Shown here: positions 44,646 through 54,024 of the stretch, in pieces
Position numbering within the stretch: the stretch's first letter is position 1
How the letters are laid out: each line of letters starts with the position of its first letter
Assembly (NCBI GenBank): GCA_045345765.1
Contig: CP148265.1
Coordinates: forward strand, 3,100,001-3,164,000
DNA length: 64,000 nt
Reading direction: 5' to 3'
Origin: JAOARY01 sp045345765
GTDB lineage: Bacteria; Bacillota; Clostridia; Peptostreptococcales; Peptostreptococcaceae
Made by a program: the position numbers and the translations under genes
The notes under the pieces: generated by a model
Seen by the model: the letters and a program-made list of their open reading frames with translations, nothing else
What the model was told of the DNA's origin: nothing
Database searches by the model: none

Positions 44646-45839
44646 ATGAACAGTAAGACTTTAGAACGTGAAGGTTTAAAAAATCAGGTAACAACTATTG
44701 ATGAATTTGTTGCATTAATTCAAGATTGGTATAAAAATAATACTAAAATTAATCCTGATTTTCCAAGAGGATTCAAAGATATGTTTGATAGCGCAGTTAG
44801 TGGTGTTAATCCTATACCATCTGGCACAGATCCATCAGTAATCTATAATTGGCAAAACGCTACAATAGATACACTTTGTTCATTCTTCAAAGAATGGTAT
44901 GCTTGGAATCCAGACCTTACTACAGGTCTTGAATATATACAAAAATTTAGTTGGTTATACTTTGAAAATGAGGCTGGATTAGTATTTGTTGGTAATGACT
45001 CTGGTAGAGAAATGACTTATCAATTTGTTGAACTAAATGGTGCTAAAATGGATTCATCTGAATCACTTCCTCTAGTTAAAAAATGGGAAGCAGAAATTGG
45101 TTCTGGTATGGATGAGTATATCATTCCAACAGGTGGCTATAAGAACTTTAACGAATTCTTTAAAAGAGAATTAAAAGATGGTATGAGACCTATTAGTTCC
45201 CCACAAGATAGTTCTGTATTAGTTTCTCCAGCAGATGCAGTTGTAAATATGATTGAAGATAATCTAACTTTAGATACAAAATTACAAGTAAAAACTCAAA
45301 AATTAGATATCAAACAATTACTTAATAACTCACCTTTAGCTGACCATTTTGTAGGTGGAACAGCACTTTCTTGTATCCTTATGCCTGATGTATATCATAG
45401 ATATCATTCACCAATTGACGGTAGCGTTGTAGAAGCAAACGAAGATGTTGCTGGTAATTATTTTGGAATCAAAGATTTTCCTGAGTTGATTCATGGTGGA
45501 AATGTAGGTTATGGATATGATTATAGTGTATTTGAACATTTTAGAAGGGGTTATATGATTATAGAGACTAAGGAATATGGTCATATAGCAATGATTCCTG
45601 TTGGTCTTAATACTATAGCTTCAGTTATATTTAAAGATGAATACAAGAATCTTCCTACAGGTAGTAATGTTCCTATCAAAAAAGGGGATGAAGTAGGTTG
45701 GTTCCAATATGGTGGTTCTTTAAATATATTATTATTTGAAGAAGGTGTATTCCCATCAGTAAGAATTCCTCAAGGTCAAATGCTTGGTAAACTTAATAAA
45801 AAAGCTAGTAATTCAACTAGAGCAGAATTTACTTTCTAA
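44646..45839 (+). CDS. Phosphatidylserine-decarboxylase-like / PsiD-like amino-acid decarboxylase
   Basis: 397 aa. The N-terminal 150 residues resemble the PSDC region found before the catalytic domain of fungal L-tryptophan decarboxylases (PsiD type): FPRGFKDMFDSAVSG, WYAWNPDLTTGLEYIQ. The catalytic part has FNEFFKRELKDGMRPI, DVYHRYHSPIDG near 253-262 and the self-cleavage site FQYGGSLNILLFEEG, where Gly357-Ser358 would give the pyruvoyl group. There is no signal peptide or membrane anchor, unlike membrane phosphatidylserine decarboxylases, which favours a soluble amino-acid decarboxylase that forms an amine such as tryptamine. The substrate is inferred. It is followed 21 bp later by a serine carboxypeptidase gene. 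Confidence 0.82.
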   Translation: MNSKTLEREGLKNQVTTIDEFVALIQDWYKNNTKINPDFPRGFKDMFDSAVSGVNPIPSGTDPSVIYNWQNATIDTLCSFFKEWYAWNPDLTTGLEYIQKFSWLYFENEAGLVFVGNDSGREMTYQFVELNGAKMDSSESLPLVKKWEAEIGSGMDEYIIPTGGYKNFNEFFKRELKDGMRPISSPQDSSVLVSPADAVVNMIEDNLTLDTKLQVKTQKLDIKQLLNNSPLADHFVGGTALSCILMPDVYHRYHSPIDGSVVEANEDVAGNYFGIKDFPELIHGGNVGYGYDYSVFEHFRRGYMIIETKEYGHIAMIPVGLNTIASVIFKDEYKNLPTGSNVPIKKGDEVGWFQYGGSLNILLFEEGVFPSVRIPQGQMLGKLNKKASNSTRAEFTF

Positions 45840-45860
45840 ATTTTTTAAAGGAGGTTTTTT

Positions 45861-47159
45861 ATGAATTTATTAGATACTATGTCAAGTAGTACAAAAACAA
45901 AAATAGATGATTTGGTAACAAGTATACCTTCAAATATAGATATGACTGGTACTACAAATCTTAATGTAAAATCATACGCAGGTTATGCTAATAGTTCTAT
46001 TCATGGAAAAAAAGCAGGTATATTTTATTGGTTCTTTGAATCTCAATCCAAAAAAACTAAAGATACACCAATAATAATGTGGTTCAATGGTGGTCCTGGT
46101 GCTTCATCAACTTTAGGATTATTCTTAGAAAATGGTCCTTATACAATGAAGGATGATGGAAATATTATAGAAAATCCTTATAGCTGGAATAAAAATGCAC
46201 ATATTATTTACTGGGATCAACCAATTGGTACTGGTTATAGTATGGTTTATGATGAGAGTCCTCAAACTACATTTGTAGAAAATGAAGATGAATTGTCACA
46301 GATGTTATATGAAGCTTTTAATTCTTTTTTAGAAACTCATGATGAATATAGTGATTGTCCTATTTATATAATGGGCGAAAGTTATGGTGGAAAATATGTT
46401 CCAAATATTGCACTTAAATTTGATGAACATGGAAATAAGAATCTAAAAGGTATAGCAGTTGGTGATGGTTGGATAAATTCCCGATTACAAATGAAAAATT
46501 ATATTGATTATGTATATACTTTGGGTTATATGGATTCCAAACAATATGAAATTATGAATAGTGAATATAAACAATTTGCTAAGTATTTAGATCTTAAAAT
46601 ATATGATAAGGCTTATACACTATCTAATGATATGGTAGATGAAGCGTCATCTTATGGTGGTAATTTTGATGTATATGATATTAGAAGCTTTAAATCAATC
46701 TCTATGGATAATGTAAAAACTTATATGTCTAACAAAAAGGTCAAGGAAATATTAAATGTTCCTACTGATAAAACTTGGGAATGTGCTGATAATACAGGAC
46801 CTGTTGCCAGTAATCTTATAGAGGATAATATGATTGATTCATCAAATTTATATAGTGAACTTATCAAGCAAACTGATAAATACAAAGTTCTTATGTATGC
46901 AGCTACTTTTGATACAGCTTGTGGCGCATTGTCTACAGAAATGATTCTTAATGATATATCTAAATGGGGCAATGAGGAAGATAATGAAATGTGGTTTAAT
47001 GCTAGTCGAAATATCTGGAAGGATGATGGTGATATACCTAGAGGATTTATAAAGAGTTATAAAAATTTAACTCAAATAATAATTCCAAATTCGGGACACC
47101 AAGTTCCATACTTCCAGCCTAAAGCTAGTTTAGATATGATAAATAGATTCATAAAATAA
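45861..47159 (+). CDS. S10-family serine carboxypeptidase, cytoplasmic
   Basis: 432 aa. The S10 signatures are clear: MWFNGGPGASSTLGLFLENG (oxyanion hole), IYWDQPIGTGYS, nucleophile Ser174 in MGESYGGKYVPN, Asp351 in AATFDTACG and His413 in NSGHQVPYFQP. S10 enzymes remove C-terminal amino acids at acidic pH in vacuoles or outside cells, and some plant relatives act as acyltransferases. They are uncommon in bacteria. No signal peptide is present here, which is unusual for a peptidase of this class. Co-transcription with a PsiD-like decarboxylase suggests a biosynthetic acyl-transfer or amide-hydrolysis role. Confidence 0.88.
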   Translation: MNLLDTMSSSTKTKIDDLVTSIPSNIDMTGTTNLNVKSYAGYANSSIHGKKAGIFYWFFESQSKKTKDTPIIMWFNGGPGASSTLGLFLENGPYTMKDDGNIIENPYSWNKNAHIIYWDQPIGTGYSMVYDESPQTTFVENEDELSQMLYEAFNSFLETHDEYSDCPIYIMGESYGGKYVPNIALKFDEHGNKNLKGIAVGDGWINSRLQMKNYIDYVYTLGYMDSKQYEIMNSEYKQFAKYLDLKIYDKAYTLSNDMVDEASSYGGNFDVYDIRSFKSISMDNVKTYMSNKKVKEILNVPTDKTWECADNTGPVASNLIEDNMIDSSNLYSELIKQTDKYKVLMYAATFDTACGALSTEMILNDISKWGNEEDNEMWFNASRNIWKDDGDIPRGFIKSYKNLTQIIIPNSGHQVPYFQPKASLDMINRFIK

Positions 47160-47160
47160 T

Positions 47161-47223
47161 AAAAAAGACTTTGAATTGATGAATAAATTTTATTTAAAAG
47201 TTATTCATCATCAAAGTCTTTTT
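47161..47223. terminator. Bidirectional terminator
   Basis: AAAAAAGACTTTGA with GATGAATAA pairs with TTATTCATC and TCAAAGTCTTTTT. T runs occur on both strands. It ends the carboxypeptidase operon and the converging injection-system transcript. Confidence 0.85.
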
Positions 47224-47226
47224 CTT

Positions 47227-47385
47227 TTAATTCATCTTATTATCTATTACTCTAAATATTAATAGACATAAAATACTTACAGTAGAATAAATTTTATATT
47301 CATTTTGTATATTTAAAGCAACTCCTAATAAAACCCCTAATACCATTAATCCCATTGCAATACTCGCTTTTAATACTATTTTCAT
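47227..47385 (-). CDS. Small membrane protein, 52 aa
   Basis: ATG at 47385 is 5 nt after GGGAGG. Sequence begins MKIVLKASIAMGLMVLGVLL and has two hydrophobic segments (about 8-24 and 34-45) with a basic end. It lies 10 bp after the leucine-rich-repeat gene as the last gene of the minus-strand cluster. Function unknown; a strong ribosome-binding site and tight spacing support it. Confidence 0.6.
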   Translation of the reverse strand: MKIVLKASIAMGLMVLGVLLGVALNIQNEYKIYSTVSILCLLIFRVIDNKMN

Positions 47386-47395
47386 ATTGTCCTCC

Positions 47396-50254
47396 CTATT
47401 TTAAGAATAATTCATAAGTTATTTTAATATTTTTATTAAATATTTTTTCTATTTTGCCTTTTAGTAATTCTGGTAATTTTATTTTTTCTATTTCATTTTC
47501 TAAAAAAGCATCTTCTTTTATATTCTCTATATTTTCTTTAAACTCAATATATTTTATATTATTCTTTGCAAAACTCTTTGAACCTATTTCCTTAAGATTT
47601 TTTGGTAGTATCAATTTATCTATCGAATTACTATAGAAAGCCTCTTCTTCTATTACTTCTACCGAATCTGGTATTTCTATTTTTTCTATATTGTTTTTTG
47701 AAAATGATTTTAAGCTTATTATTTTTAATTCATTTGGTAATTTTACTGTTGTTAATTCATTCTTTGTAAATGCTGCTCTATTTATAATTTTTACTGTATC
47801 TGGTATATAAACTTCTTTTAATTTATTTTTTGCAAATGCCATTTCATCTATAGTATCTACAGAACTTGGTATTTCTAGTTCTTCTATTTCATTAATTGCA
47901 AATGCCTTAGAACCTATATATCTTAAGTTTTTTGATAATTTTATTTTTTTTAATTTATTTGATATAAATACGGATTCCTCTATTCTTTCCACTGAATCTG
48001 GAATTATTACTTCTTCTATCTGATTTTCATAAAATATCATTCTATTTAATAGCTTTAATCCATTTCCTAACTTTAATCTTTTAATTTTACTTGTTGCAAA
48101 AGCCATTTGATCTATTTTTTCTACTGAATCAGGTATTATTACTTCTTCTATTTCATTATTTGCAAATCCTTGTTCGCCTATATGCTTTAAGTTTTTTGAT
48201 AATTTTACTCTCTTTAACCCACTTTTAAAAAATGCTGCTTCTTCTATCTCTTCTACCGAATCTGGTATTTCTATATTTTCTATTTCATTGTGTGAAAACA
48301 CCATATGCTCTATTACTTTTAATCCCTTGCCTAGCTTTACTCTTTTTAGTTTACTTGTTGAAAATGCCATTTGATCTATTTTTTCTACTGAGTCAGGTAT
48401 TATTACTTCTTCTATTTCATTATTTGCAAATCCTTGTTCTCCTATATATTTTAAGTTTTTTGATAATTTTACTTTCTTTAGTCCACTTCTAAAAAATGCT
48501 GATTTTTCTATATCTTCTACTGAATCAGGTATTATTACTTCTTCTATTTCATTGTGTGAGAACACCATATTCTCTATTACTTTTAATCCATTTCCTAATT
48601 TCACTCTCTTTATTTTACTTGTTGAAAAAGCCTTTTCATCTATTTTTTCTACTGAGTCAGGTATTATTACTTCTTCTATTTCATTATTTGCAAATCCTTG
48701 TAATCCTATATGCTTTAAGTTTTTTGATAATTTTACTCTCTTTAGTCCACTTCTAAAAAATGCTGCTTCTTCTATCTCTTCTACTGAATCAGGTATTATT
48801 ACTTCTTCTATTTCATTGTGTGAGAACACCATATTCTCTATTACTTTTAATCCATTTCCTAATTTCACTCTCTTTATTTTACTTGTTGAAAATGCTTTTT
48901 CATCTATTTTTTCTACTGAATCAGGTATTATTACTTCTTCTATTTCATTATTTGCAAATCCTTGTAATCCTATATGCTTTAAGTTTTTTGATAATTTTAC
49001 TCTCTTTAACCCACTTCTAAAAAATGCTGCTTCTTCTATATCTTCTACTGAATCAGGTATTATTACTTCTTCTATTTCATTGTGTGAGAACACCATATTC
49101 TCTATTACTTTTAATCCATTTCCTAATTTCACTCTCTTTATTTTACTTGTTGAAAATGCTTTTTCATCTATTTTTTCTACTGAATCAGGTATTATTACTT
49201 CTTCTATTTCATTATTTGCAAATCCTTGTAATCCTATATGCTTTAAGTTTTTTGATAATTTTACTCTCTTTAACCCACTTCTAAAAAATGCTGCTTCTTC
49301 TATATCTTCTACTGAATCAGGTATTATTACTTCTTCTATTTCATTGTGTGAGAACACCATATTCTCTATTACTTTTAATCCATTTCCTAATTTCACTCTC
49401 TTTATTTTACTTGTTGAAAATGCTTTTTCATCTATTTTTTCTACTGAATCAGGTATTATTACTTCTTCTATTTCATTATTTGCAAATCCTAATAAGCCTA
49501 TATATTTTAAGTTTTTTGATAATTTTACTCTCTTTAATCCACTTTTAAAAAATGCTGCTTCTTCTATCTCTTCTACTGAATCAGGTATTATTACTTCTTC
49601 TATTTCATTTTTAAAAAATACCATATTCTCTATTACTTTTAATCCATTTCCTAATTTCACTCTCTTTATTTTATTTGTTGAAAATGCCTTTTCATCTATT
49701 TTTTCTACTGAATCAGGTATTATTACTTCTTCTATTTCATTGTTTGCAAATGCTAAATTCCCTATATACTTTAAGTTTTTTGATAATTTTATTTTTTTTA
49801 ATCTATTTAATAGAAATGCAGATTTTTTTATCTCTTCTACAGAATCTGGTATTTCTATTTCTTCCAATTTATTCATTCCAAAAGCACCTGATTCTATTGC
49901 TATAACTGAATTTGGTATACTTATTTTTTTAAGTTCATTAAATGAAAATGCATCAGATTCAATATACTTTACAGAATTGGGTATTGTTATTGATTTTATT
50001 CCTTGTTTACAAAATGAGACTCTGCTTATTCTTGTAACAGGTTTTCCATATACTTCTTTTGGTATAACAATATTTTCTTTTTCTTTTCCTATATATTTAT
50101 ATATACTTGCTTCACCATTAGATATTGTATAAATATAATTCTTATCTATTTTAATAAAAAATGAAGATATTAAAATAAAAACAATAAATAATGAACTTAA
50201 TATTAAAACATTTCTTACAATGTTGTTCATAATTCTATCATTCAACACATTCAC
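47396..50254 (-). CDS. BspA-type leucine-rich-repeat protein, membrane-anchored
   Basis: 952 aa. One N-terminal hydrophobic anchor (about 12-31), then KYIGKEKENIVIPKEVYGKP and about 38 leucine-rich repeats of 22 residues (pattern EIEEVIIPDSVEKIDEKAF) to the C-terminus. This is the TpLRR/BspA class, common in surface adhesins of anaerobes and protists. The middle is built from nearly identical 88-residue units (four LRRs each). There is no enzymatic domain and no sortase motif. It follows a VgrG-like gene by 12 bp, so it may be displayed by, or delivered through, the injection system. GTG at 50254 is used; nearby GTG/TTG codons are alternatives. Confidence 0.85.
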   Translation of the reverse strand: MNVLNDRIMNNIVRNVLILSSLFIVFILISSFFIKIDKNYIYTISNGEASIYKYIGKEKENIVIPKEVYGKPVTRISRVSFCKQGIKSITIPNSVKYIESDAFSFNELKKISIPNSVIAIESGAFGMNKLEEIEIPDSVEEIKKSAFLLNRLKKIKLSKNLKYIGNLAFANNEIEEVIIPDSVEKIDEKAFSTNKIKRVKLGNGLKVIENMVFFKNEIEEVIIPDSVEEIEEAAFFKSGLKRVKLSKNLKYIGLLGFANNEIEEVIIPDSVEKIDEKAFSTSKIKRVKLGNGLKVIENMVFSHNEIEEVIIPDSVEDIEEAAFFRSGLKRVKLSKNLKHIGLQGFANNEIEEVIIPDSVEKIDEKAFSTSKIKRVKLGNGLKVIENMVFSHNEIEEVIIPDSVEDIEEAAFFRSGLKRVKLSKNLKHIGLQGFANNEIEEVIIPDSVEKIDEKAFSTSKIKRVKLGNGLKVIENMVFSHNEIEEVIIPDSVEEIEEAAFFRSGLKRVKLSKNLKHIGLQGFANNEIEEVIIPDSVEKIDEKAFSTSKIKRVKLGNGLKVIENMVFSHNEIEEVIIPDSVEDIEKSAFFRSGLKKVKLSKNLKYIGEQGFANNEIEEVIIPDSVEKIDQMAFSTSKLKRVKLGKGLKVIEHMVFSHNEIENIEIPDSVEEIEEAAFFKSGLKRVKLSKNLKHIGEQGFANNEIEEVIIPDSVEKIDQMAFATSKIKRLKLGNGLKLLNRMIFYENQIEEVIIPDSVERIEESVFISNKLKKIKLSKNLRYIGSKAFAINEIEELEIPSSVDTIDEMAFAKNKLKEVYIPDTVKIINRAAFTKNELTTVKLPNELKIISLKSFSKNNIEKIEIPDSVEVIEEEAFYSNSIDKLILPKNLKEIGSKSFAKNNIKYIEFKENIENIKEDAFLENEIEKIKLPELLKGKIEKIFNKNIKITYELFLK
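48240..49560. repeat. 264-bp tandem repeats inside the LRR gene
   Basis: Five successive units of exactly 264 bp (phase points near 48240, 48504, 48768, 49032, 49296) encode 88 aa each. The central ones are almost identical at DNA level, including silent positions. This indicates recent unit duplication or gene conversion and predicts length variation between strains. Confidence 0.85.
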
Positions 50255-50266
50255 CTACTCCGATAT

Positions 50267-52612
50267 TTAATCTATTATATTAATCTCTCTTTCCTTATTA
50301 TCTGAATCTTTTTCTACCTTTTCTTCTACTTTTTCATCTATTTTTTGATCTACTTTTTCTACATCATCTATATCTTTTATTTCTACTTTTTCTACATTAT
50401 CTATATCTTTTATTTCTACTTTTTCTACATTATCTACATCTTTTATTTCTACTTTTTCTATTTTATATACATCTGTTGCTTTTATTTCTTCTACTTTTTC
50501 AACTTCACTCTCTCTATTCATATAATCATTTGCTACATCTATAGGATTATCTCTTTCTTTTACTCCACACCAAATAGTATTACCTGTCACATCTAATGCA
50601 TTATCTACAGTATTTATCTTTATTTCTAGTTCAACATTGCTCAATGCTCTATTATTAGCTCTCATACTTTCTCCATAACGACTCCTAAACTTACCAAAAC
50701 CTAAGTCAAATGCTACATTAGCTATCGCATATTTATTTGATTGATCCAAATCAAATTCAGTATCATTAACACCTGCATATATAATATCTGATCCTACTGA
50801 ATTTACATAGCTTTCGATAAACTTTATAGGTACTTGCGTCATTGGTTTTGCTATTAAATACTGTGTACTTTGCATACTACTTATTCCATAATTAGCAATT
50901 CCACCTGTAGTATAGTATAACGCTCCACAAATACATCCTGTAATAGCAGATGCTATATATGTATCTACATCTCGTACTTCTTGGTGTGCTACATCGCTTA
51001 ATGCTGTACCTAATACATACATAGTTCCTATAGCTGTAACTGAAATCCCCAAACTAACCATTACAGATCCTGCAAGCACTGCAAAAGTTCCTCCAGTAGC
51101 TATAGCTACTCCTGCAAATACAGCTATTGATACTCCTACAAATATGTTATTCATCAATTTTCCTAAATTAAATGCTTCTTTTGCTATAATCTCATCATCT
51201 GTAAAAGGTGCAAATCTAGTTCGATCTCTTCCTCCCAAAAATATCATATTACCAATTAAATCAATTTCATTTTCCATAGAAATACTTTGCATTGATGAAG
51301 GAACGCATATTCTTATATAAACTAAAGCTATAATATTAATATTCTTCTTAGTATAGAATCTAATATCATTTACAGCATCGAATTTAATATTTTTATGACT
51401 ATAAAACTTAGCACCCATCGGATCTTCTAATAATATACCTAATTGCAAATTAGTATTGCTTTTAAATTCAATACTTGAAGGTTTTAAAGACATTTGGTTA
51501 TTATTTTTAGTAGTCAAATATCTATTTTGTGGAACTTTGGTAAGGGAACAAGTCGAACCATTTTTTCTAACAGAATTTTTAACTTCAGCTTCTACTTCCT
51601 TATTTGAAGGAAAATATAGTCTTGCAAAAGTATTTTTTTCAAACATAAGATAAAATACATTATTAGAAATAGGTCCAACCTTAAACCAATGAGCAGTAGC
51701 TTTATCTTGTTTTTTATCAATATTCAAATGAAGTTTTACAAATTCATCCTTGCTATCAATAACCTTACCTTCTAAACTAGCACCTTTAATATTTTCATTA
51801 TAAATTTTATTTTGTCTAACACCATTTATCCTAGAAAACCTATATGTAAAAATAAGTTCAGATTTTATAAATTCAGCTTTTATATGACTTATATATAATT
51901 TTTTATTTTTGAAATAAACTTCATCTTGTAAGTCATACATCTCTTTTGTTTTGACTTCATGATAGAATAAATCAGTATCCATAAGTTGTTCTATGGATAA
52001 ATTAAGACTCTCAATATCTTTATTTGCTTTATAAAATAAATCTTGTGGAATACTAATGGTACTCTTTTTATTAAAACCAAAATAAAATCTAGGTTTGTTA
52101 TCTTTAATATCACAAACCAAAACGCTATCAAAATGACTTGCCAACCTCTTTAAAAATTCCCAAGCTGTTTCATTATACTGAACTAATGGTTCTTGTATTT
52201 TTTTATCCATTAGATTAAATGCAAATATAGTTTGTGGAATATTAGAAATTGTAGTTGAAATAACTGAAGAATAAAGCATATTAATATCTTGAAAAGACCT
52301 AGACTCTACCTTTGAATCAAGTAAAGCAGTCGCACTTATAGCTTTAATTTCTAAAGTATATAAATTCCCCTTCCTAGAAACTTCAAAAGATTCTATAAGA
52401 CCATTAAAAATAACATTATCAAATTTGGATAATTTGATAAAATCTTTAGTATTTGTCTTAATAAAAATTTGAAAATCATTATATTCTTCACATATTAATT
52501 TTAAATATAGAGTAGAATGCATATTAACACCGTGATTCATTTTTATATCTAATACAGATACAATATCATATGGACTCTCTATTTCTATATCATTAAATTT
52601 AAAACTTCCCAT
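50267..52612 (-). CDS. VgrG-like protein with toxin-type hydrophobic C-terminal region
   Basis: 781 aa. Residues 1-230 resemble the gp27/VgrG ring domain (FNGLIESFEVSRKGNLYTLE, YNETAWEFLKRLASHFDSVL), followed by an OB/beta region and a GGRDRTRF segment. Residues about 485-550 are hydrophobic and Gly/Ala-rich (VSIAVFAGVAIATGGTFAVL), then SSMQSTQYLIAKPMTQVPIK, which is like pre-toxin segments of polymorphic toxins. The last 75 residues are charged 11-residue repeats (VEKVEIKDIDN), and no known catalytic toxin domain follows. ATG after AGGAGGG. Paralogue of the 468-aa VgrG-like protein three genes upstream. Confidence 0.75.
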   Translation of the reverse strand: MGSFKFNDIEIESPYDIVSVLDIKMNHGVNMHSTLYLKLICEEYNDFQIFIKTNTKDFIKLSKFDNVIFNGLIESFEVSRKGNLYTLEIKAISATALLDSKVESRSFQDINMLYSSVISTTISNIPQTIFAFNLMDKKIQEPLVQYNETAWEFLKRLASHFDSVLVCDIKDNKPRFYFGFNKKSTISIPQDLFYKANKDIESLNLSIEQLMDTDLFYHEVKTKEMYDLQDEVYFKNKKLYISHIKAEFIKSELIFTYRFSRINGVRQNKIYNENIKGASLEGKVIDSKDEFVKLHLNIDKKQDKATAHWFKVGPISNNVFYLMFEKNTFARLYFPSNKEVEAEVKNSVRKNGSTCSLTKVPQNRYLTTKNNNQMSLKPSSIEFKSNTNLQLGILLEDPMGAKFYSHKNIKFDAVNDIRFYTKKNINIIALVYIRICVPSSMQSISMENEIDLIGNMIFLGGRDRTRFAPFTDDEIIAKEAFNLGKLMNNIFVGVSIAVFAGVAIATGGTFAVLAGSVMVSLGISVTAIGTMYVLGTALSDVAHQEVRDVDTYIASAITGCICGALYYTTGGIANYGISSMQSTQYLIAKPMTQVPIKFIESYVNSVGSDIIYAGVNDTEFDLDQSNKYAIANVAFDLGFGKFRSRYGESMRANNRALSNVELEIKINTVDNALDVTGNTIWCGVKERDNPIDVANDYMNRESEVEKVEEIKATDVYKIEKVEIKDVDNVEKVEIKDIDNVEKVEIKDIDDVEKVDQKIDEKVEEKVEKDSDNKEREINIID
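50352..50462. repeat. 33-bp tandem repeat in the VgrG-like gene
   Basis: Three near-perfect 33-bp units (50352, 50385, 50418) plus a partial one encode VEKVEIKDIDN repeats. They are in frame, so copy number can change without breaking the gene. Confidence 0.8.
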
Positions 52613-52656
52613 AAATCCCTCCTGACAAACTATATGTTTTTATATCATTAATTATA

Positions 52657-53415
52657 TTACCAAGGTGTGTTATCACTATCTACCATATTTATATGATGAC
52701 TATCTTGGCTATTATTTTCTTCATTCCCATAAACAATATCATCTGAAATATCCAAATTTTCCAACATATCTTTTTCTTTATTTTTTGGTTTTATTTCCTC
52801 TATTTTTGTCACAACTTCCTCTTCTTGACCAGATGAATAAAAACTTATCGTTCCTCCAAAATAACATACTATCTTTGATTTAGTTGTCAAAAATTCCTCA
52901 TTTAATAAAAGTAAATCCTGTGCAAGCATATCTTCTTTATAATTTTTCCAAGGTTCTTTAAAAGTTGGATAGCATTTTTGACCTATAATGCTTTCACCAG
53001 TTTCTTCTTTTATAACTTTTATTTCCAAACTAATTTCTTTAGATATTGCAGAACACAAACCAAAATAAGGAATATTTGTATTGAATTTATCAATAGCTTT
53101 ATCTTGAATTATTTTTTCTAAATTTTTTTTATTATTAACAGCATCCATTGCATCATTCACTTTTAACTCCGTAGTATAATCTAATTTTGTCATCATGGGT
53201 TTGTCTTTTATATAGGAACCATGGCTTATTGGTAAGTTTATTTTTCTTTTATGACTTCCGCAACTGCATATCATTTTAGCGCCTCTAACCACATATAATT
53301 CAGCTTCTTGTATCTCTTTATTTTCCTTTTGATTATAAGACTCTCTTCTTTTTTGTTCATACTCCTTACAAGCTTCTTCATAAGCTTTTTTTGAATTACC
53401 CCAAGTTGGTGCCAT
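52657..53415 (-). CDS. DUF4280 PAAR-like protein
   Basis: 252 aa. The stretch YVVRGAKMICSCGSHKRKIN, LPISHGSYIKDKPMMTKLD and later CYPTFKEPWKN match DUF4280, a family of PAAR-like spike-tip proteins linked to contractile injection and toxin export loci in Firmicutes. The Cys pair CSC could bind metal at the spike tip. An N-terminal helical extension of about 45 residues and an acidic C-terminal tail flank the core. Located between two VgrG-like genes, as expected for a spike tip. Confidence 0.8.
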   Translation of the reverse strand: MAPTWGNSKKAYEEACKEYEQKRRESYNQKENKEIQEAELYVVRGAKMICSCGSHKRKINLPISHGSYIKDKPMMTKLDYTTELKVNDAMDAVNNKKNLEKIIQDKAIDKFNTNIPYFGLCSAISKEISLEIKVIKEETGESIIGQKCYPTFKEPWKNYKEDMLAQDLLLLNEEFLTTKSKIVCYFGGTISFYSSGQEEEVVTKIEEIKPKNKEKDMLENLDISDDIVYGNEENNSQDSHHINMVDSDNTPW

Positions 53416-53431
53416 AAACTTTCACCTTCCT

Positions 53432-54013
53432 TTACTTTATTTTTAATCTTTTTAATTCTAAACCATTTATTTGGTTTCTAAGTAATAATTCTGCTATATA
53501 TAGATTTACGACCAAAATATCTTTTTTAAAATTCTCTATATAGAAAGCTTCATCTCTTATATTTTCAATTTTACTCCTATCTAATATAATCTCTTTAACC
53601 ATATTGAAGTCCAAATTATGCAATCTATTTACACTGATATCTTCATCAAAACTATTTAATTTGGTGTCATCACTCAAACAATCCACCCTATCCAAAATAG
53701 GATAATAATAATCCAATTGAGTCCCTATATTCCTATCCATTAATATTAAATTTTTTGTCTTTAATTCATCTATAAAAAATTCTTTAAAAATATCATAAAA
53801 TTTTTGAGAAATCATAGGAAACTCAGTTGTATAAATATCTTTATACAACTTAAGTTTAAGATTTTCCTCAATATCTATACATTCTATATCTTTAGCTTTT
53901 GATAAATTAAAATCATATTTTTTTAATAATTCTTTATAATTTGTGAATTTTGGAAGCTTAAGAATCCTGTCTTCTCTCATATTTGCTTCTCTTACTAAAA
54001 AATACTCCATCAT
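53432..54013 (-). CDS. Possible Imm11/DUF1629-like immunity protein
   Basis: 193 aa. The central part (EFPMISQKFYDIFKEF, then YYPILDRVDCLSDD) recalls the Imm11/DUF1629 layout of 'vSerl...l', 'Y.ll...r.vd.lD'. The placement between a PAAR-like gene and a helical gene in a VgrG cluster would suit an immunity or adaptor role. Similarity is weak and judged by eye. No signal peptide. Confidence 0.4.
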   Translation of the reverse strand: MMEYFLVREANMREDRILKLPKFTNYKELLKKYDFNLSKAKDIECIDIEENLKLKLYKDIYTTEFPMISQKFYDIFKEFFIDELKTKNLILMDRNIGTQLDYYYPILDRVDCLSDDTKLNSFDEDISVNRLHNLDFNMVKEIILDRSKIENIRDEAFYIENFKKDILVVNLYIAELLLRNQINGLELKRLKIK

Positions 54014-54024
54014 ACATAATCCCC

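Noticed and set aside
48240..49560. Regular 264-bp repeats that could suggest an array-like locus
   Set aside because: The whole unit is repeated without unique spacers and is in frame within an LRR protein, so it is not a CRISPR array.
48552..50132. A long 526-codon open frame on the + strand
   Set aside because: It is the antisense of the LRR gene. It stays open only because the 264-bp units and biased codons repeat; it has no ribosome-binding site and its translation is repetitive low-complexity sequence.
50352..50462. 33-bp direct repeats resembling CRISPR repeats in length
   Set aside because: They are head-to-tail with no spacers and encode VEKVEIKDIDN repeats in frame.
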